Assembly (NCBI GenBank): GCA_022794255.1
Contig: JAAWEL010000043.1
Location: 1-60,527 of the forward strand
DNA: 60,527 bases
From: Lachnospiraceae bacterium
Lineage (GTDB): Bacteria; Bacillota; Clostridia; Lachnospirales; Lachnospiraceae
Reading direction: 5' to 3'
Part shown: in pieces, positions 21,907-30,853 of the stretch
Numbering within the stretch: position 1 is the stretch's first letter
How the letters are laid out: each line of letters begins with the position of its first letter
Notes under the pieces: model-generated
What the model saw: the letters and a program-made list of their open reading frames with translations, nothing else
The model's database searches: none
Told to the model about the DNA's origin: nothing
Translations under genes and position numbers: made by a program

Positions 21907-22500
21907 ATGGCGTGGATGGGATGGAACAGAGAGTCAAAGCTTCCCACAGTGGAGCAACTGGAAGGGGAGATGGACCGGGTGCAGTACCAAAAAAGCTATA
22001 AAAAGGCTCTTCGGGGAACCATATATGCCCTGATTATTGTGGCGGGAGTTTCCATGTTGATAGCAACCTTGCTGATTTCTGTGCTGCGAATCTATGGAGA
22101 CAATATGAACCCGACTATAAACAGTGGGGAAATGGTGGTGGCATACAAGACTTCCCATTGCCGCAAAGGAGATGTGGCAGCATTTTACTATAACAACAAA
22201 ATTCTGGTCCGGCGAGTGATAGCTCTGCCAGGGGAGACCGTGGAGATCAATGAGGAAGGAACGGTCTATGTCAACGGAAATCCTCTGTCAGAACCATACC
22301 TTGAGGGGACAAGCCTGGGGCAGTGCGATATCCGAATGCCCTATGAAGTCCCAGGAGATCAGATATTTGTCCTGGGGGATAACCGGCAGGAGGCGGCGGA
22401 CAGCCGGATGGTAGCAGTTGGATGTGTACCCCAAGAGCAGATGCTGGGGAAGGTGGTGCTGCGGGTATGGCCCATGGAGCAGTTTGGATTTGTGAAATAA
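21907..22500 (+). CDS. Signal-peptidase-like protein lacking the Ser/Lys dyad (SipA-like pilus factor)
   Basis: A 197-residue homologue of type I signal peptidase, clearly related to the one at 9972 (AFYYNNKILV, GTVYVNG, YEVPGDQIFVLGDNR). It has one membrane segment (about 38-60). The nucleophile Ser is replaced by Asn66 (YGDNMNPTI) and the general-base Lys by Arg102 (ILVRRVIALPGE), so ordinary signal-peptide cleavage is not expected. In streptococcal FCT pilus islands the signal-peptidase-like SipA is also non-canonical at these positions and is needed for pilus assembly, so a chaperone or scaffold role is inferred. ATG 21907 follows AGGAGG. It is the last gene of the pilus operon. Confidence 0.85.
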   Translation: MAWMGWNRESKLPTVEQLEGEMDRVQYQKSYKKALRGTIYALIIVAGVSMLIATLLISVLRIYGDNMNPTINSGEMVVAYKTSHCRKGDVAAFYYNNKILVRRVIALPGETVEINEEGTVYVNGNPLSEPYLEGTSLGQCDIRMPYEVPGDQIFVLGDNRQEAADSRMVAVGCVPQEQMLGKVVLRVWPMEQFGFVK

Positions 22501-22657
22501 TGTGCTTTAATATCTTTTTTCTCTAAAAATTTGAATTTTATGAAACAGGCACTTGAGCTGCAGATAATAAACAGCAGCAGAATATTGCGAAAATCTGAAA
22601 TCAGGTATGGACTTTACAAATTTACTGTGTTAAACTAGCAGAAGTGGGCCATCAGTG

Positions 22658-22698
22658 ATGATTCAGAATTTGGCAAGACCTTTTGAAAGCTGAATCAT
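22658..22698 (+). other. Long-arm inverted repeat between pilus locus and yerC-like gene
   Basis: ATGATTCAG (22658-22666) and CTGAATCAT (22690-22698) form a 9-bp stem with a 23-base loop. No T-run follows. It may be part of the leader of the next gene or a weak end of the pilus operon. The rest of the 22501-22752 gap shows no gene. Confidence 0.4.
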
Positions 22699-22752
22699 TA
22701 GGCTTGTGTTATATGAGTATTTTGCTCTATAGGAAAAAGGGGGAGCCTGTTT

Positions 22753-23055
22753 ATGAACAAAAAGATCAGGACAGATGCAGTGAACCATCTGTTCCAGGCG
22801 ATTCTTACATTGGAAACGCCGGAAGAATGCTATGCTTTTTTTGAGGATGTGTGTACGGTAAATGAGCTTCTGTCCCTGTCTCAGCGGTACGAAGTGGCAA
22901 AGATGCTTCGGGAGAAGCGGACTTACCTGGATATTGCGGAAAAGACTGGCGCATCCACAGCAACTATCAGCCGGGTAAATCGTTCTCTCAACTATGGGAG
23001 TGACGGATATGATATGGTATTTGCCCGACTTCCCAAGGATGAAAACGAAGATTAA
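22753..23055 (+). CDS. YerC/YecD family TrpR-like DNA-binding protein
   Basis: A 100-residue all-helical protein of the TrpR-related YerC/YecD family. It matches along its whole length: an N-terminal helix, LETPEECYAFFEDVCTVNEL, and the helix-turn-helix YLDIAEKTGASTATISRVNRSL. The family has the TrpR fold but not the tryptophan operon context; its regulon is not established. GGGAG precedes ATG 22753. It is monocistronic, followed by a strong terminator. Confidence 0.9.
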   Translation: MNKKIRTDAVNHLFQAILTLETPEECYAFFEDVCTVNELLSLSQRYEVAKMLREKRTYLDIAEKTGASTATISRVNRSLNYGSDGYDMVFARLPKDENED

Positions 23056-23059
23056 AAGA

Positions 23060-23108
23060 AAATCCCCTGTACCTTTTGGTGTTAAAGGCGCAGGGGGATT
23101 GTTCTTTT
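23060..23108 (+). terminator. Rho-independent terminator after yerC-like gene
   Basis: AATCCCCTG (near 23061-23069) pairs with CAGGGGGATT (23091-23100), followed by GTTCTTTT. It may also serve the convergent gene on the minus strand. Confidence 0.8.
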
Positions 23109-23148
23109 GTGCGTCCTGCAATTATGCTTTTGACCGGATAGCAAGGGA

Positions 23149-23766
23149 CTACCGCTTTTTCTTTCCCTCCTGGAAGGCGGGATCCTCCCGCAGTTCATCG
23201 ATAATCATCTCAATCATCTGCTTTTTCAGATATACGTCAAAGGCTAATTCGCTGATAAAAGAAAACAGGTGGAGATACTCCTGTTCATCCTCTGAGGCAT
23301 TGGAAAAGGTAGTCTTTGCAGCGTCAAATTTAGCCCGGGTATCTTCCTTCAGCCGCTCCATCTGATCGTTTTCCAGGGAAAATACCTCTTCATAAATAGC
23401 GCTTAAGGACAAACCGGAGTCTGTGCGGAAATACTTCTGGGTAATGGGGGCAAACAACTCCTCAATATCACTAAAAGACAGCAGACTTTTATAATAATAG
23501 ATTAAAAGCAATAAAAGGATATGCTCCCGGGAATACTTTTTTTTCACTGGGGGAGGAAGCAGATGGTTCTTGGCATAATTGTTGATCATAGTCTTGGTCA
23601 GAACCTTATCCTCCGGACTCCTTTTCGTCTTGGTCAGATGCTCCTCCATAAAGGATGTAACCTGATCCATATACAGATCAATAGATGGGATCTTGTCCAG
23701 CTTAATATAGGAAAGATTGTCTAACCGAGCCAGGATTTCACTGAGTATTTCATCATTATTTTTCAT
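23149..23766 (-). CDS. DUF1836 domain-containing protein
   Basis: A 205-residue cytoplasmic protein. The DUF1836 core is at about 60-165: MINNYAKNHLLPPPVKKKYSREHI, LLIYYYKSLLSFSDIEELF. The pattern of a short N-terminal MerR-like helix-turn-helix (here TMINNYAKNHLLPPPVKKKY) suggests DNA binding, but no role is established for the family. GGTGAC precedes the ATG on the minus strand. It is convergent with the yerC-like gene and divergent from the hydrolase. A single-gene unit. Confidence 0.85.
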   Translation of the reverse strand: MKNNDEILSEILARLDNLSYIKLDKIPSIDLYMDQVTSFMEEHLTKTKRSPEDKVLTKTMINNYAKNHLLPPPVKKKYSREHILLLLLIYYYKSLLSFSDIEELFAPITQKYFRTDSGLSLSAIYEEVFSLENDQMERLKEDTRAKFDAAKTTFSNASEDEQEYLHLFSFISELAFDVYLKKQMIEMIIDELREDPAFQEGKKKR

Positions 23767-23893
23767 TTTGTCACCTCTGACTTTATTATATAGTTTTTAA
23801 TACTAGATGGCAAGAGGTATTTGATAAAATATTTTGATCCATTGTAAAGGAAGATAATTTGACCAAAAGCTATACCTTATAGGAGAAATGTGG

Positions 23894-24050
23894 TATAATA
23901 TCATCAACTGTAGCAAAGCGGAAGTTGATGACTACTCGCTGTGGTGGCGCCTGCTCTTTGGGGAAAACGGGTAAGCCCTCGTGAGCATTGGCGTGCTTTC
24001 TTATAGGATACTGTTTTTATTAACTAACAGCTGTTATCAATAGTAGGAGG
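23894..24050 (+). ncRNA. Candidate structured RNA leader upstream of alpha/beta hydrolase
   Basis: An extended -10 promoter (TGGTATAAT, 23891-23899) is followed by two hairpins before the ribosome-binding site. The first is TCATCAACT (23901-23909) with AGTTGATGA (23923-23931). The second is GCGCC-TGCTC (23947-23956) with GAGCA-TT-GGCGT (23983-23994), enclosing a GGGGAAAACGGGTAAGCCC inner part. This density of pairing in a 160-base leader suggests a cis-regulatory RNA or small RNA. I do not recognise it as a known riboswitch class. Confidence 0.4.
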
Positions 24051-24058
24051 GGTACAGG

Positions 24059-24865
24059 ATGGGTGAGATGTTTTCTTCATTTGACGGAACACAGCTTTAT
24101 CTCAACAAGGAGGTTGGGGAAGGAGTACGGGCAGTGGCAGTAATTGTTCATGGACTTTGTGAGCACCATGGGCGGTATGACTATTTTGCAGAGAAGCTCC
24201 ATCAGGCGGGGATCGGCACATATCGGTTTGACCATCGGGGGCATGGCCGTTCTGAGGGGGAGAGAACCTTTTATTCTGACTTTAATGAGCTTTTGGACGA
24301 TACCCATGTGGTAGTAAACAGAGCTATTGGAGAGAATCCGAATCTGCCAGTATTTCTGATTGGCCACAGTATGGGAGGATTTACCGTATCTCTCTATGGA
24401 GCCAAGTATCCGGATCAAAGGCTGCGGGGGATTGTCACCAGCGGGGCGCTGACCTATGATATTGGAGGTCTGATCACCGGAGTGCCCAAGGGGCAGGATG
24501 TTCACATCAAACTTCCCAATGAGCTGGGAGCCGGGGTGTGCTCGGTGTCTGAGGTTGTGGACTGGTATGGCAAGGATCCTTACAACACTAACACTTTTAC
24601 CACAGGCCTGTGCTATGCACTCTGTGATGGCCTTGTATGGTTTGAGGAGAAGGCAAAGACTTTTGCCTATCCAGTTTTGATGCTTCATGGGGAGAAGGAC
24701 GGGCTGGTCAGCGTGAAGGATACTTATCGCTTCTTTGAGGAGGCAACATCCACAGACAAGCAGATGAAGATCTATGGGAATCTGTTCCATGAGATTTTCA
24801 ATGAGTACTGTAAGGATGAGGTGATTGGAGATGTGCTGCGCTGGATCGGAGCGCGGGTGGGCTGA
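24059..24865 (+). CDS. Alpha/beta hydrolase (monoacylglycerol lipase-like)
   Basis: A 268-residue cytoplasmic hydrolase of the Hydrolase_4/serine aminopeptidase S33 type. The oxyanion region VIVHGLCEHHGRY, the FDHRGHGRSEG motif, the nucleophile Ser in GHSMGG (about residue 104), the acid in LHGEKDGLV and the His in NLFHEIFNE form the triad. These features match bacterial monoacylglycerol lipases/lysophospholipases, although the substrate cannot be fixed. AGGAGGGG lies six bases before ATG 24059. It is a single gene behind a structured leader and closed by a terminator. Confidence 0.88.
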   Translation: MGEMFSSFDGTQLYLNKEVGEGVRAVAVIVHGLCEHHGRYDYFAEKLHQAGIGTYRFDHRGHGRSEGERTFYSDFNELLDDTHVVVNRAIGENPNLPVFLIGHSMGGFTVSLYGAKYPDQRLRGIVTSGALTYDIGGLITGVPKGQDVHIKLPNELGAGVCSVSEVVDWYGKDPYNTNTFTTGLCYALCDGLVWFEEKAKTFAYPVLMLHGEKDGLVSVKDTYRFFEEATSTDKQMKIYGNLFHEIFNEYCKDEVIGDVLRWIGARVG

Positions 24866-24881
24866 GAATGTCAGAAGTTTA

Positions 24882-24908
24882 GGAGGGGCTAACGCCCCTC
24901 CATTTTCT
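24882..24908. terminator. Bidirectional terminator between convergent genes
   Basis: GGAGGGGC (24882-24889), loop TAAC, GCCCCTCC (24894-24901), then ATTTTCTT. It serves the hydrolase on the plus strand and probably the convergent gene at 24928. Confidence 0.88.
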
Positions 24909-24927
24909 TGCTCACAGAGAATATTAT

Positions 24928-26202
24928 TTAACCATACAATTCCCCGATCCCGGACACTGCCACATAAATGTGGGAGATTTTATACCAGGTGGGAAAATCA
25001 ATCACACCGGTCTGGGGGAGTCCAAAGACTGACTGAAAGGCTTTTACAGACCTTGCTGTGGCCGGGCCATAGATGCCGTCAGGATTAACCCCTGGGATGG
25101 CTGTGTATACAGTGGAGATGGCATCTAACTGTTCTTGTGCCTGCCGGACCTTCTGACCGGATGTTCCCAGATTCAGATTATATCCTGGCCAGGAGGCGGG
25201 GATCCCTGAGATTTCCTCGGCAGTGTTGATATACATGCTGTCTCCGTAAAAGTTTCTGATAATCTCAATGGGACTGTAGCCCTGTTCACCCAAATCGCAG
25301 GAGCCCCACTGGGTCATCCAGCCCCGGTGGAGACACTGAACCTGTTTGCCGTCACAGTACTGGGTCAGAATCGGCTGCTTGACCTCCGGGCGGGACAGAT
25401 AATTATCAAAAATCTCATCTACGACCAGGGAAATGCTTTCATAAATATTTCGTCCGTAAATCCATTTGTGGTCAAAAGCGGTGGATGAGGTGATGGTAAA
25501 ATCATATCCCCGGTTCCGGTAATGCTCTGTGTATACCCGGTTTAAGGTAAAACTCATAATGGCAAGGACATTGGCCGTGATGGTGGCCTGGGGCCAGGTG
25601 GCATATATTTCGCTGGAGGCTACGTTTTTGATGTAATCCCGGTAAGGTACATAATAATTTTTGGCAGTGGAGTCTGTGGGAACTCCGTCATGGACCACCA
25701 CGGTCTGAGGTACTACCACCCGGCTTAAGACGATCTCCCCGCTCTCCCCTACAGGCTGAATCTCGGGCTCTGCGATCTTAGGCGGGTAATTGCCGTATAA
25801 GGTGTGGTCCGGGATGACAATGGGATTCTCTTCTGGCTGGGGATCGTTTTCCGGCTCTAAGCGTACCGGTTGTATGGCTGTGGCGGAGGGAAGAATTTCT
25901 GTGCCTGAGATATAGGCAGTCTTAAAACCGGGAGCTGAGATCCGAAGATTGTATTCCGAATAGGGCTGCTCCTCCACTGGCTTTAAACTGTATTCCAGAG
26001 GAGGTGCAGGCAGAGAGAGCTGTTCTGTCTGGCCGGAGCTGTTGGTGGTGGTTTCCTCTACTATCTGGTCAGGTTCACCGGTGTAGGAGATGGAGACTGT
26101 GGCATTGCGTATAGGAAAATTGTTTTCAATATTGACTACATTTACCTGCAGAAGGCCCTGGGAGGAGGGGGCTGCGGCGGTTGCTGAGATTTCTTTTTTC
26201 AT
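24928..26202 (-). CDS. SpoIID-like / peptidoglycan-binding domain protein
   Basis: A 424-residue protein. The N-terminal part (about 15-115) is a transthyretin-like/carboxypeptidase-regulatory beta domain (LLQVNVVNIENNFPIRNATV, APGFKTAYISG). The middle (about 185-340) resembles SpoIID/LytB-type amidase enhancer or lytic domains (ASSEIYATWPQATITANVLA, AFDHKWIYGRNIYESI, WMTQWGSCDLG). The C-terminus (about 345-415) is a PG_binding_1 domain (LGTSGQKVRQAQEQL, DGIYGPATARSVKAFQ). It has no signal peptide, so it may be a forespore/mother-cell or nonclassically exported cell-wall protein. A sporulation link is inferred from the SpoIID resemblance only. It is transcribed alone and divergently from carA. 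Confidence 0.65.
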   Translation of the reverse strand: MKKEISATAAAPSSQGLLQVNVVNIENNFPIRNATVSISYTGEPDQIVEETTTNSSGQTEQLSLPAPPLEYSLKPVEEQPYSEYNLRISAPGFKTAYISGTEILPSATAIQPVRLEPENDPQPEENPIVIPDHTLYGNYPPKIAEPEIQPVGESGEIVLSRVVVPQTVVVHDGVPTDSTAKNYYVPYRDYIKNVASSEIYATWPQATITANVLAIMSFTLNRVYTEHYRNRGYDFTITSSTAFDHKWIYGRNIYESISLVVDEIFDNYLSRPEVKQPILTQYCDGKQVQCLHRGWMTQWGSCDLGEQGYSPIEIIRNFYGDSMYINTAEEISGIPASWPGYNLNLGTSGQKVRQAQEQLDAISTVYTAIPGVNPDGIYGPATARSVKAFQSVFGLPQTGVIDFPTWYKISHIYVAVSGIGELYG

Positions 26203-26317
26203 GAAAGCCTCGATGGTTGTGATTATTAGTAATATATTCGCAGGATTGGGGAATATGAGCTTTTGTTTTGCAGGATTTTGGAATTAACTTAATTAAATAA
26301 GTTTTTTGGGGAACTGC

Positions 26318-26346
26318 TTGAAATACAGACAGAAATCATGTATAAT
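26318..26346 (+). promoter_or_regulatory. Promoter of carAB
   Basis: TTGAAA (26318-26323), 17 bases, TATAAT (26341-26346). A leader of about 120 bases follows. The carA start has AAGGA (26456-26460), 12 bases away, a longer spacing than usual. No PyrR-type attenuator could be identified by eye. Confidence 0.75.
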
Positions 26347-26472
26347 CTTACCAATTTGGGCAAAAATCCGGGCAACATATTTTCACTCCTGTTTTTCTAA
26401 AAGGAAGGAAGCACGGATGCTCGGCCTATAGGTAACTTATGACAATCCATAAAGAAAGGACAAATTCCACCT

Positions 26473-27618
26473 ATGAAAGCATTTCTCATACTGGAAGACG
26501 GAACCATATTCTGCGGCAGCAGGATCGGTGCTGACAGGGAAGTTATCAGTGAAATCGTATTTAATACATCCATGACCGGTTATCTGGAAGTTCTTAGCGA
26601 CCCTTCCTATGCGGGGCAGGCAGTAGTGATGACCTATCCCCTTATTGGCAATTATGGTATTTGTGAGGAGGATATGGAGTCAGAGAAGTTGTGGCCGGAT
26701 GGCTTTATTGTCCGTGAATTATCCAGGATTCCCAGCAATTTCCGAAGCGGGGACACGATTCAGCATTTCTTGCAGAAACACAATATTCCAGGTATCTGTG
26801 GTATCGATACAAGAGCCCTCACCAAAATTTTGAGAGAAAAAGGCACCATGAATGGCATGATTACCACTCATGTCTATGAAGATTATGCAAAGCTCCTTGA
26901 CCGGATCCGCAAATATCAGGTGACTGGAGTGGTAAAGGCTACCTCTTGCAAAGAAAAATATGAGATTGCTCCATCGGAACCCCAAAAAGCGCCGGTATCC
27001 GTGCACACGGCCTGCAGGCCGGGAAGTCTTAAATGGCGCATGGGAGAGGGAAAGCATGTGGCCTTAATGGATTTGGGAGCGAAGAACAATATTGCCTGTT
27101 CTCTGTCAGAAAGGGGCTGCCGGGTGAGTGTGTTTCCCTGTGACACCAGGGCTGAGACCATTCTGGCAGCAAGGCCGGACGGGATCATGCTTTCCAATGG
27201 CCCGGGGGATCCGAAGGAGAACCAGGAGATTATCCAGGAAATCCGGAGGCTTTATCAGTCGGATGTGCCTATATTTGCCATCTGTCTGGGCCACCAGCTG
27301 ATGGCCCTTGCCACAGGAGCCGATACATACAAATTGAAATACGGTCACAGGGGAGGCAATCACCCGGTGAAGGATCTGGAGACCGGCCGGGTGTACATCT
27401 CCTCTCAGAACCATGGCTATGCAGTGGATCCGGACAGCTTAGATCCCAAGGTGGCGGTTCCTGCTTTTGTCAATGTCAATGATAACACCAATGAAGGACT
27501 TTCCTATGTGGGAAAAAATATTTTTACGGTTCAGTTTCATCCGGAGGCCTGTCCAGGTCCCCAGGATTCCGGATACCTGTTTGACCGCTTTATTAAAATG
27601 ATGGGAGGAAAGGAATAA
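26473..27618 (+). CDS. carA: Carbamoyl phosphate synthase small subunit
   Basis: A 381-residue glutamine amidotransferase subunit that hydrolyses glutamine and channels ammonia to CarB for carbamoyl phosphate (pyrimidine and arginine synthesis). The N-terminal CPSase_sm_chain domain (FLILEDGTIFCG, FNTSMTGYLEVLSDPSYAGQ) is followed by a class I amidotransferase domain with Cys271 in FAICLGHQL and His/Glu in VQFHPEA. Length is normal. The TAA overlaps the carB ATG by one base, so translation is coupled. Confidence 0.97.
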   Translation: MKAFLILEDGTIFCGSRIGADREVISEIVFNTSMTGYLEVLSDPSYAGQAVVMTYPLIGNYGICEEDMESEKLWPDGFIVRELSRIPSNFRSGDTIQHFLQKHNIPGICGIDTRALTKILREKGTMNGMITTHVYEDYAKLLDRIRKYQVTGVVKATSCKEKYEIAPSEPQKAPVSVHTACRPGSLKWRMGEGKHVALMDLGAKNNIACSLSERGCRVSVFPCDTRAETILAARPDGIMLSNGPGDPKENQEIIQEIRRLYQSDVPIFAICLGHQLMALATGADTYKLKYGHRGGNHPVKDLETGRVYISSQNHGYAVDPDSLDPKVAVPAFVNVNDNTNEGLSYVGKNIFTVQFHPEACPGPQDSGYLFDRFIKMMGGKE

Positions 27619-30600
27619 TGCCGAAGAATCCTGATATCAAGAAAGTGCTGGTCTTTGGTTCCGGCCCGATTGTCATCGGACAGGCGGCGGAATTTGACTA
27701 TGCAGGTACCCAGGCCTGTCGTTCCTTAAAGGAGGAGGGCATTCAGGTAGTCCTCTTAAACTCCAACCCTGCAACCATTATGACGGACAAGAATATTGCG
27801 GATCAGGTGTATATCGAGCCTCTGACAGCAGAGGTAGTGGAGCAGCTGATTAAAAAGGAGCGGCCGGATAGTGTGCTGCCTACGCTGGGTGGACAGGCAG
27901 GGCTGAATCTGGCCATGGAGCTGGAGGAGTCGGGCTTTTTGGAGGAGAATCATGTGCGTCTCATTGGAACCACAGCCCTGACAATCAAGAAGGCGGAGGA
28001 CCGGGAGCTGTTTAAGGAGACTATGGAGAAGATCGGTGAACCGGTGGCTCCTTCGGATATTGTAGAGGATGTGGAATCAGGGCTTGGGATTGCCGGTGAG
28101 ATCGGTTATCCGGTGGTACTGCGTCCGGCTTATACTCTGGGCGGAAGCGGTGGTGGAATTGCCGCAAATCCGGAACAATGCCGGGAGATTCTGGAAAATG
28201 GTCTGCGCTTATCCCGGGTGGGGCAGGTGCTGGTGGAGCGGTGTATTGCCGGGTGGAAAGAGATTGAATATGAGGTCATGCGGGATGGAGCAGGGAATGT
28301 GATTACGGTCTGCAACATGGAAAACATTGACCCGGTGGGAGTTCACACAGGAGACAGCATTGTGGTGGCCCCCTCCCAGACCCTGGGGGATAAGGAGTAT
28401 CAGATGCTGCGGACCTCCGCCTTAAATATTATCACAGAGCTGGGGATCACCGGGGGCTGCAATGTGCAATATGCTTTAAATCCGGAAAGCTTTGAATACT
28501 GTGTCATTGAGGTGAATCCCCGGGTCAGTCGTTCCTCGGCTCTGGCCTCTAAGGCCACTGGCTATCCGATTGCCAAGGTGGCTGCCAAGATTGCCCTGGG
28601 CTACACCTTAGAAGAGATAAAAAATGCAGTGACGAAAAAGACCTGTGCCTGTTTCGAGCCTATGCTGGACTACTGTGTGGTGAAAATGCCCCGTTTGCCC
28701 TTTGACAAATTTATAAGTGCCAAGAGAACACTGGGAACCCAGATGAAGGCCACCGGGGAGGTTATGAGCATCTGCACCAATTTCGAGGGAGCCCTGATGA
28801 AGGCCATCCGGTCTTTGGAGCAGCATGTGGACAGTTTAAGCTCTTATGATTTCAGTGGTTTTGATGAGGACAGGCTGAAAAAGCAACTGGAAAAGGTGGA
28901 TGACAGGAGAATCTGGGTGATTGCCGAGGCCTTGCGCCGGGGGATGCCCTATGACAGGATTCATGAGATTACCCGGATTGATCCCTGGTTTATTGACAAG
29001 CTGGCAGTGCTGGTGGGGATGGAGAAGGCTCTGATTGCCGGTCCTTTGACAGAGGAGCTTTTGCGGGAGGCAAAGCGTCTGGAATTTCCAGATACGGTGA
29101 TTGCCCGACTGTCAGGAGCAGACGTGGCACAGATAAAGGCCATGAGGTATCAGGCAGGAATCCGGGCCGCTTACAAGATGGTGGACACTTGTGCGGCGGA
29201 ATTTGCGGCTGAGACCCCCTACTATTACTCCTGTTTTGACGGGAGCAGTGAGGTTGAGGGAAGTTTTGAAGCGGGTAAAAAGAAGGTACTGGTGCTGGGT
29301 TCCGGGCCGATTCGGATCGGGCAGGGAATCGAATTTGATTTTTGTTCCGTTCACAGCACCTGGGCTTTTGCGAAAGAAGGCTATGAGACGATTATCATCA
29401 ATAACAACCCGGAGACGGTCAGCACAGATTTTGACATTGCAGATAAATTATATTTTGAACCTCTGACTCCTGAAGATGTGGAATCGGTTGTGGATGTGGA
29501 AAAGCCGGATGGGGCGGTGGTTCAGTTCGGCGGACAGACAGCCATCAAACTGACCGAGGCTCTGATGAAGATGGGAGTGCCGGTTTTGGGTACTGCTCCG
29601 GAGGATGTGGATGCGGCGGAGGACCGGGAATTGTTTGACCAGATTTTGGAACAGTGTCAGATTCCCCGCCCGGCAGGCCACACGGTCTTTTCTGCTGGGG
29701 AGGCAAAGAAAGCGGCTAACAAGCTGGGCTATCCGGTGCTGGTGCGCCCTTCCTATGTGTTGGGTGGCCAGGGTATGCAGATTTGTATCAATGACCATGA
29801 TATAGATGAATTTATTGGTATCATCAATCAGATTGCCCAGGATCATCCCATTCTGGTGGACAAGTACATCGTGGGCAAGGAGATTGAGGTGGATGCGGTC
29901 TGTGACGGACAGGATATTCTCATCCCGGGTATTATGGAGCATATTGAGCGGACGGGAATCCATTCGGGGGACAGTATTTCCGTATATCCGGCGCCAAGTA
30001 TCACCCCTGTCATAGAGGCAAAGCTGGTGGATTATACAAAAAAACTGGCCAGGGCTCTCCATGTAAAGGGGATGATCAATATCCAGTTTATTGTGGCTGG
30101 AGATGAGGTATACATTATCGAGGTAAATCCCCGTTCTTCCCGGACTGTGCCCTATATCAGCAAGGTAACAGGGATCCCTATTATACCTCTGGCCACTCAG
30201 GTGATCTGTGGCCACAGCTTGAGGGAGCTGGGCTATACACCAGGACTTCAGAAAAAGTCCGAGTATATTGCCATCAAAATGCCGGTATTTTCCTTTGAGA
30301 AGATCCGGGGGGCGGATATCAGCTTAGGGCCGGAGATGAAATCAACCGGAGAATGTCTGGGCATTGCAAAAACTTTTAATGAAGCTCTGTATAAGGCTTT
30401 TGAAGGGGCAGGGGTGAAACTCCCCAGACATAAAAACATGATCATTTCGGTGCGGAAGTCTGAACATGAGGCGGTGGTGGAGATTGCCCGCAGGTTTAAG
30501 AATGTGGGATACCGGATTTTTGCCACAAGAGGGACAGCCAGGGTATTGAATGACCACGGAGTGCCTGCATTTGCGGTGCGGAAATTGGAGCAGGAATCTC

Positions 30601-30821
30601 CCAATATTTTGGATCTGATTCTGGGCCATGAGATCGATCTGGTGATTGATATTCCCCAGCAGGGGGCGGAGCGAAGCCATGACGGGTTTGTGATCCGCAG
30701 AAACGCCATTGAGACCGGGGTTCATGTTTTGACCAGTCTGGATACGGCAAAAGCCCTGGCTACCAGTTTGGAGAACCGGGCAAGGAAACGGACTCTGGTG
30801 GATGTTGCGCTGCTGTCGTGA
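27618..30821 (+). CDS. carB: Carbamoyl phosphate synthase large subunit
   Basis: A 1067-residue synthetase with two homologous ATP-grasp halves. The first (KVLVFGSGPIVIGQAAEFDY) phosphorylates bicarbonate and the second (KVLVLGSGPIRIGQGIEFDF) phosphorylates carbamate. Both have the VVLRPAYTLGG / VLVRPSYVLGG loops and EVNPRVSRSSALASK / EVNPRSSRTVPYISK. The C-terminal MGS-like allosteric domain (about 935-1060) ends the protein. Length and order are normal. A downstream ABC ATPase gene starts 33 bases later and may be cotranscribed. Confidence 0.97.
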   Translation: MPKNPDIKKVLVFGSGPIVIGQAAEFDYAGTQACRSLKEEGIQVVLLNSNPATIMTDKNIADQVYIEPLTAEVVEQLIKKERPDSVLPTLGGQAGLNLAMELEESGFLEENHVRLIGTTALTIKKAEDRELFKETMEKIGEPVAPSDIVEDVESGLGIAGEIGYPVVLRPAYTLGGSGGGIAANPEQCREILENGLRLSRVGQVLVERCIAGWKEIEYEVMRDGAGNVITVCNMENIDPVGVHTGDSIVVAPSQTLGDKEYQMLRTSALNIITELGITGGCNVQYALNPESFEYCVIEVNPRVSRSSALASKATGYPIAKVAAKIALGYTLEEIKNAVTKKTCACFEPMLDYCVVKMPRLPFDKFISAKRTLGTQMKATGEVMSICTNFEGALMKAIRSLEQHVDSLSSYDFSGFDEDRLKKQLEKVDDRRIWVIAEALRRGMPYDRIHEITRIDPWFIDKLAVLVGMEKALIAGPLTEELLREAKRLEFPDTVIARLSGADVAQIKAMRYQAGIRAAYKMVDTCAAEFAAETPYYYSCFDGSSEVEGSFEAGKKKVLVLGSGPIRIGQGIEFDFCSVHSTWAFAKEGYETIIINNNPETVSTDFDIADKLYFEPLTPEDVESVVDVEKPDGAVVQFGGQTAIKLTEALMKMGVPVLGTAPEDVDAAEDRELFDQILEQCQIPRPAGHTVFSAGEAKKAANKLGYPVLVRPSYVLGGQGMQICINDHDIDEFIGIINQIAQDHPILVDKYIVGKEIEVDAVCDGQDILIPGIMEHIERTGIHSGDSISVYPAPSITPVIEAKLVDYTKKLARALHVKGMINIQFIVAGDEVYIIEVNPRSSRTVPYISKVTGIPIIPLATQVICGHSLRELGYTPGLQKKSEYIAIKMPVFSFEKIRGADISLGPEMKSTGECLGIAKTFNEALYKAFEGAGVKLPRHKNMIISVRKSEHEAVVEIARRFKNVGYRIFATRGTARVLNDHGVPAFAVRKLEQESPNILDLILGHEIDLVIDIPQQGAERSHDGFVIRRNAIETGVHVLTSLDTAKALATSLENRARKRTLVDVALLS

Positions 30822-30853
30822 GAGGATGATATAGACAGGAAAGGAGCTTTTAT

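Noticed and set aside
29448-30215. A 255-codon minus-strand frame inside carB
   Set aside because: Antisense shadow of a strongly conserved gene.
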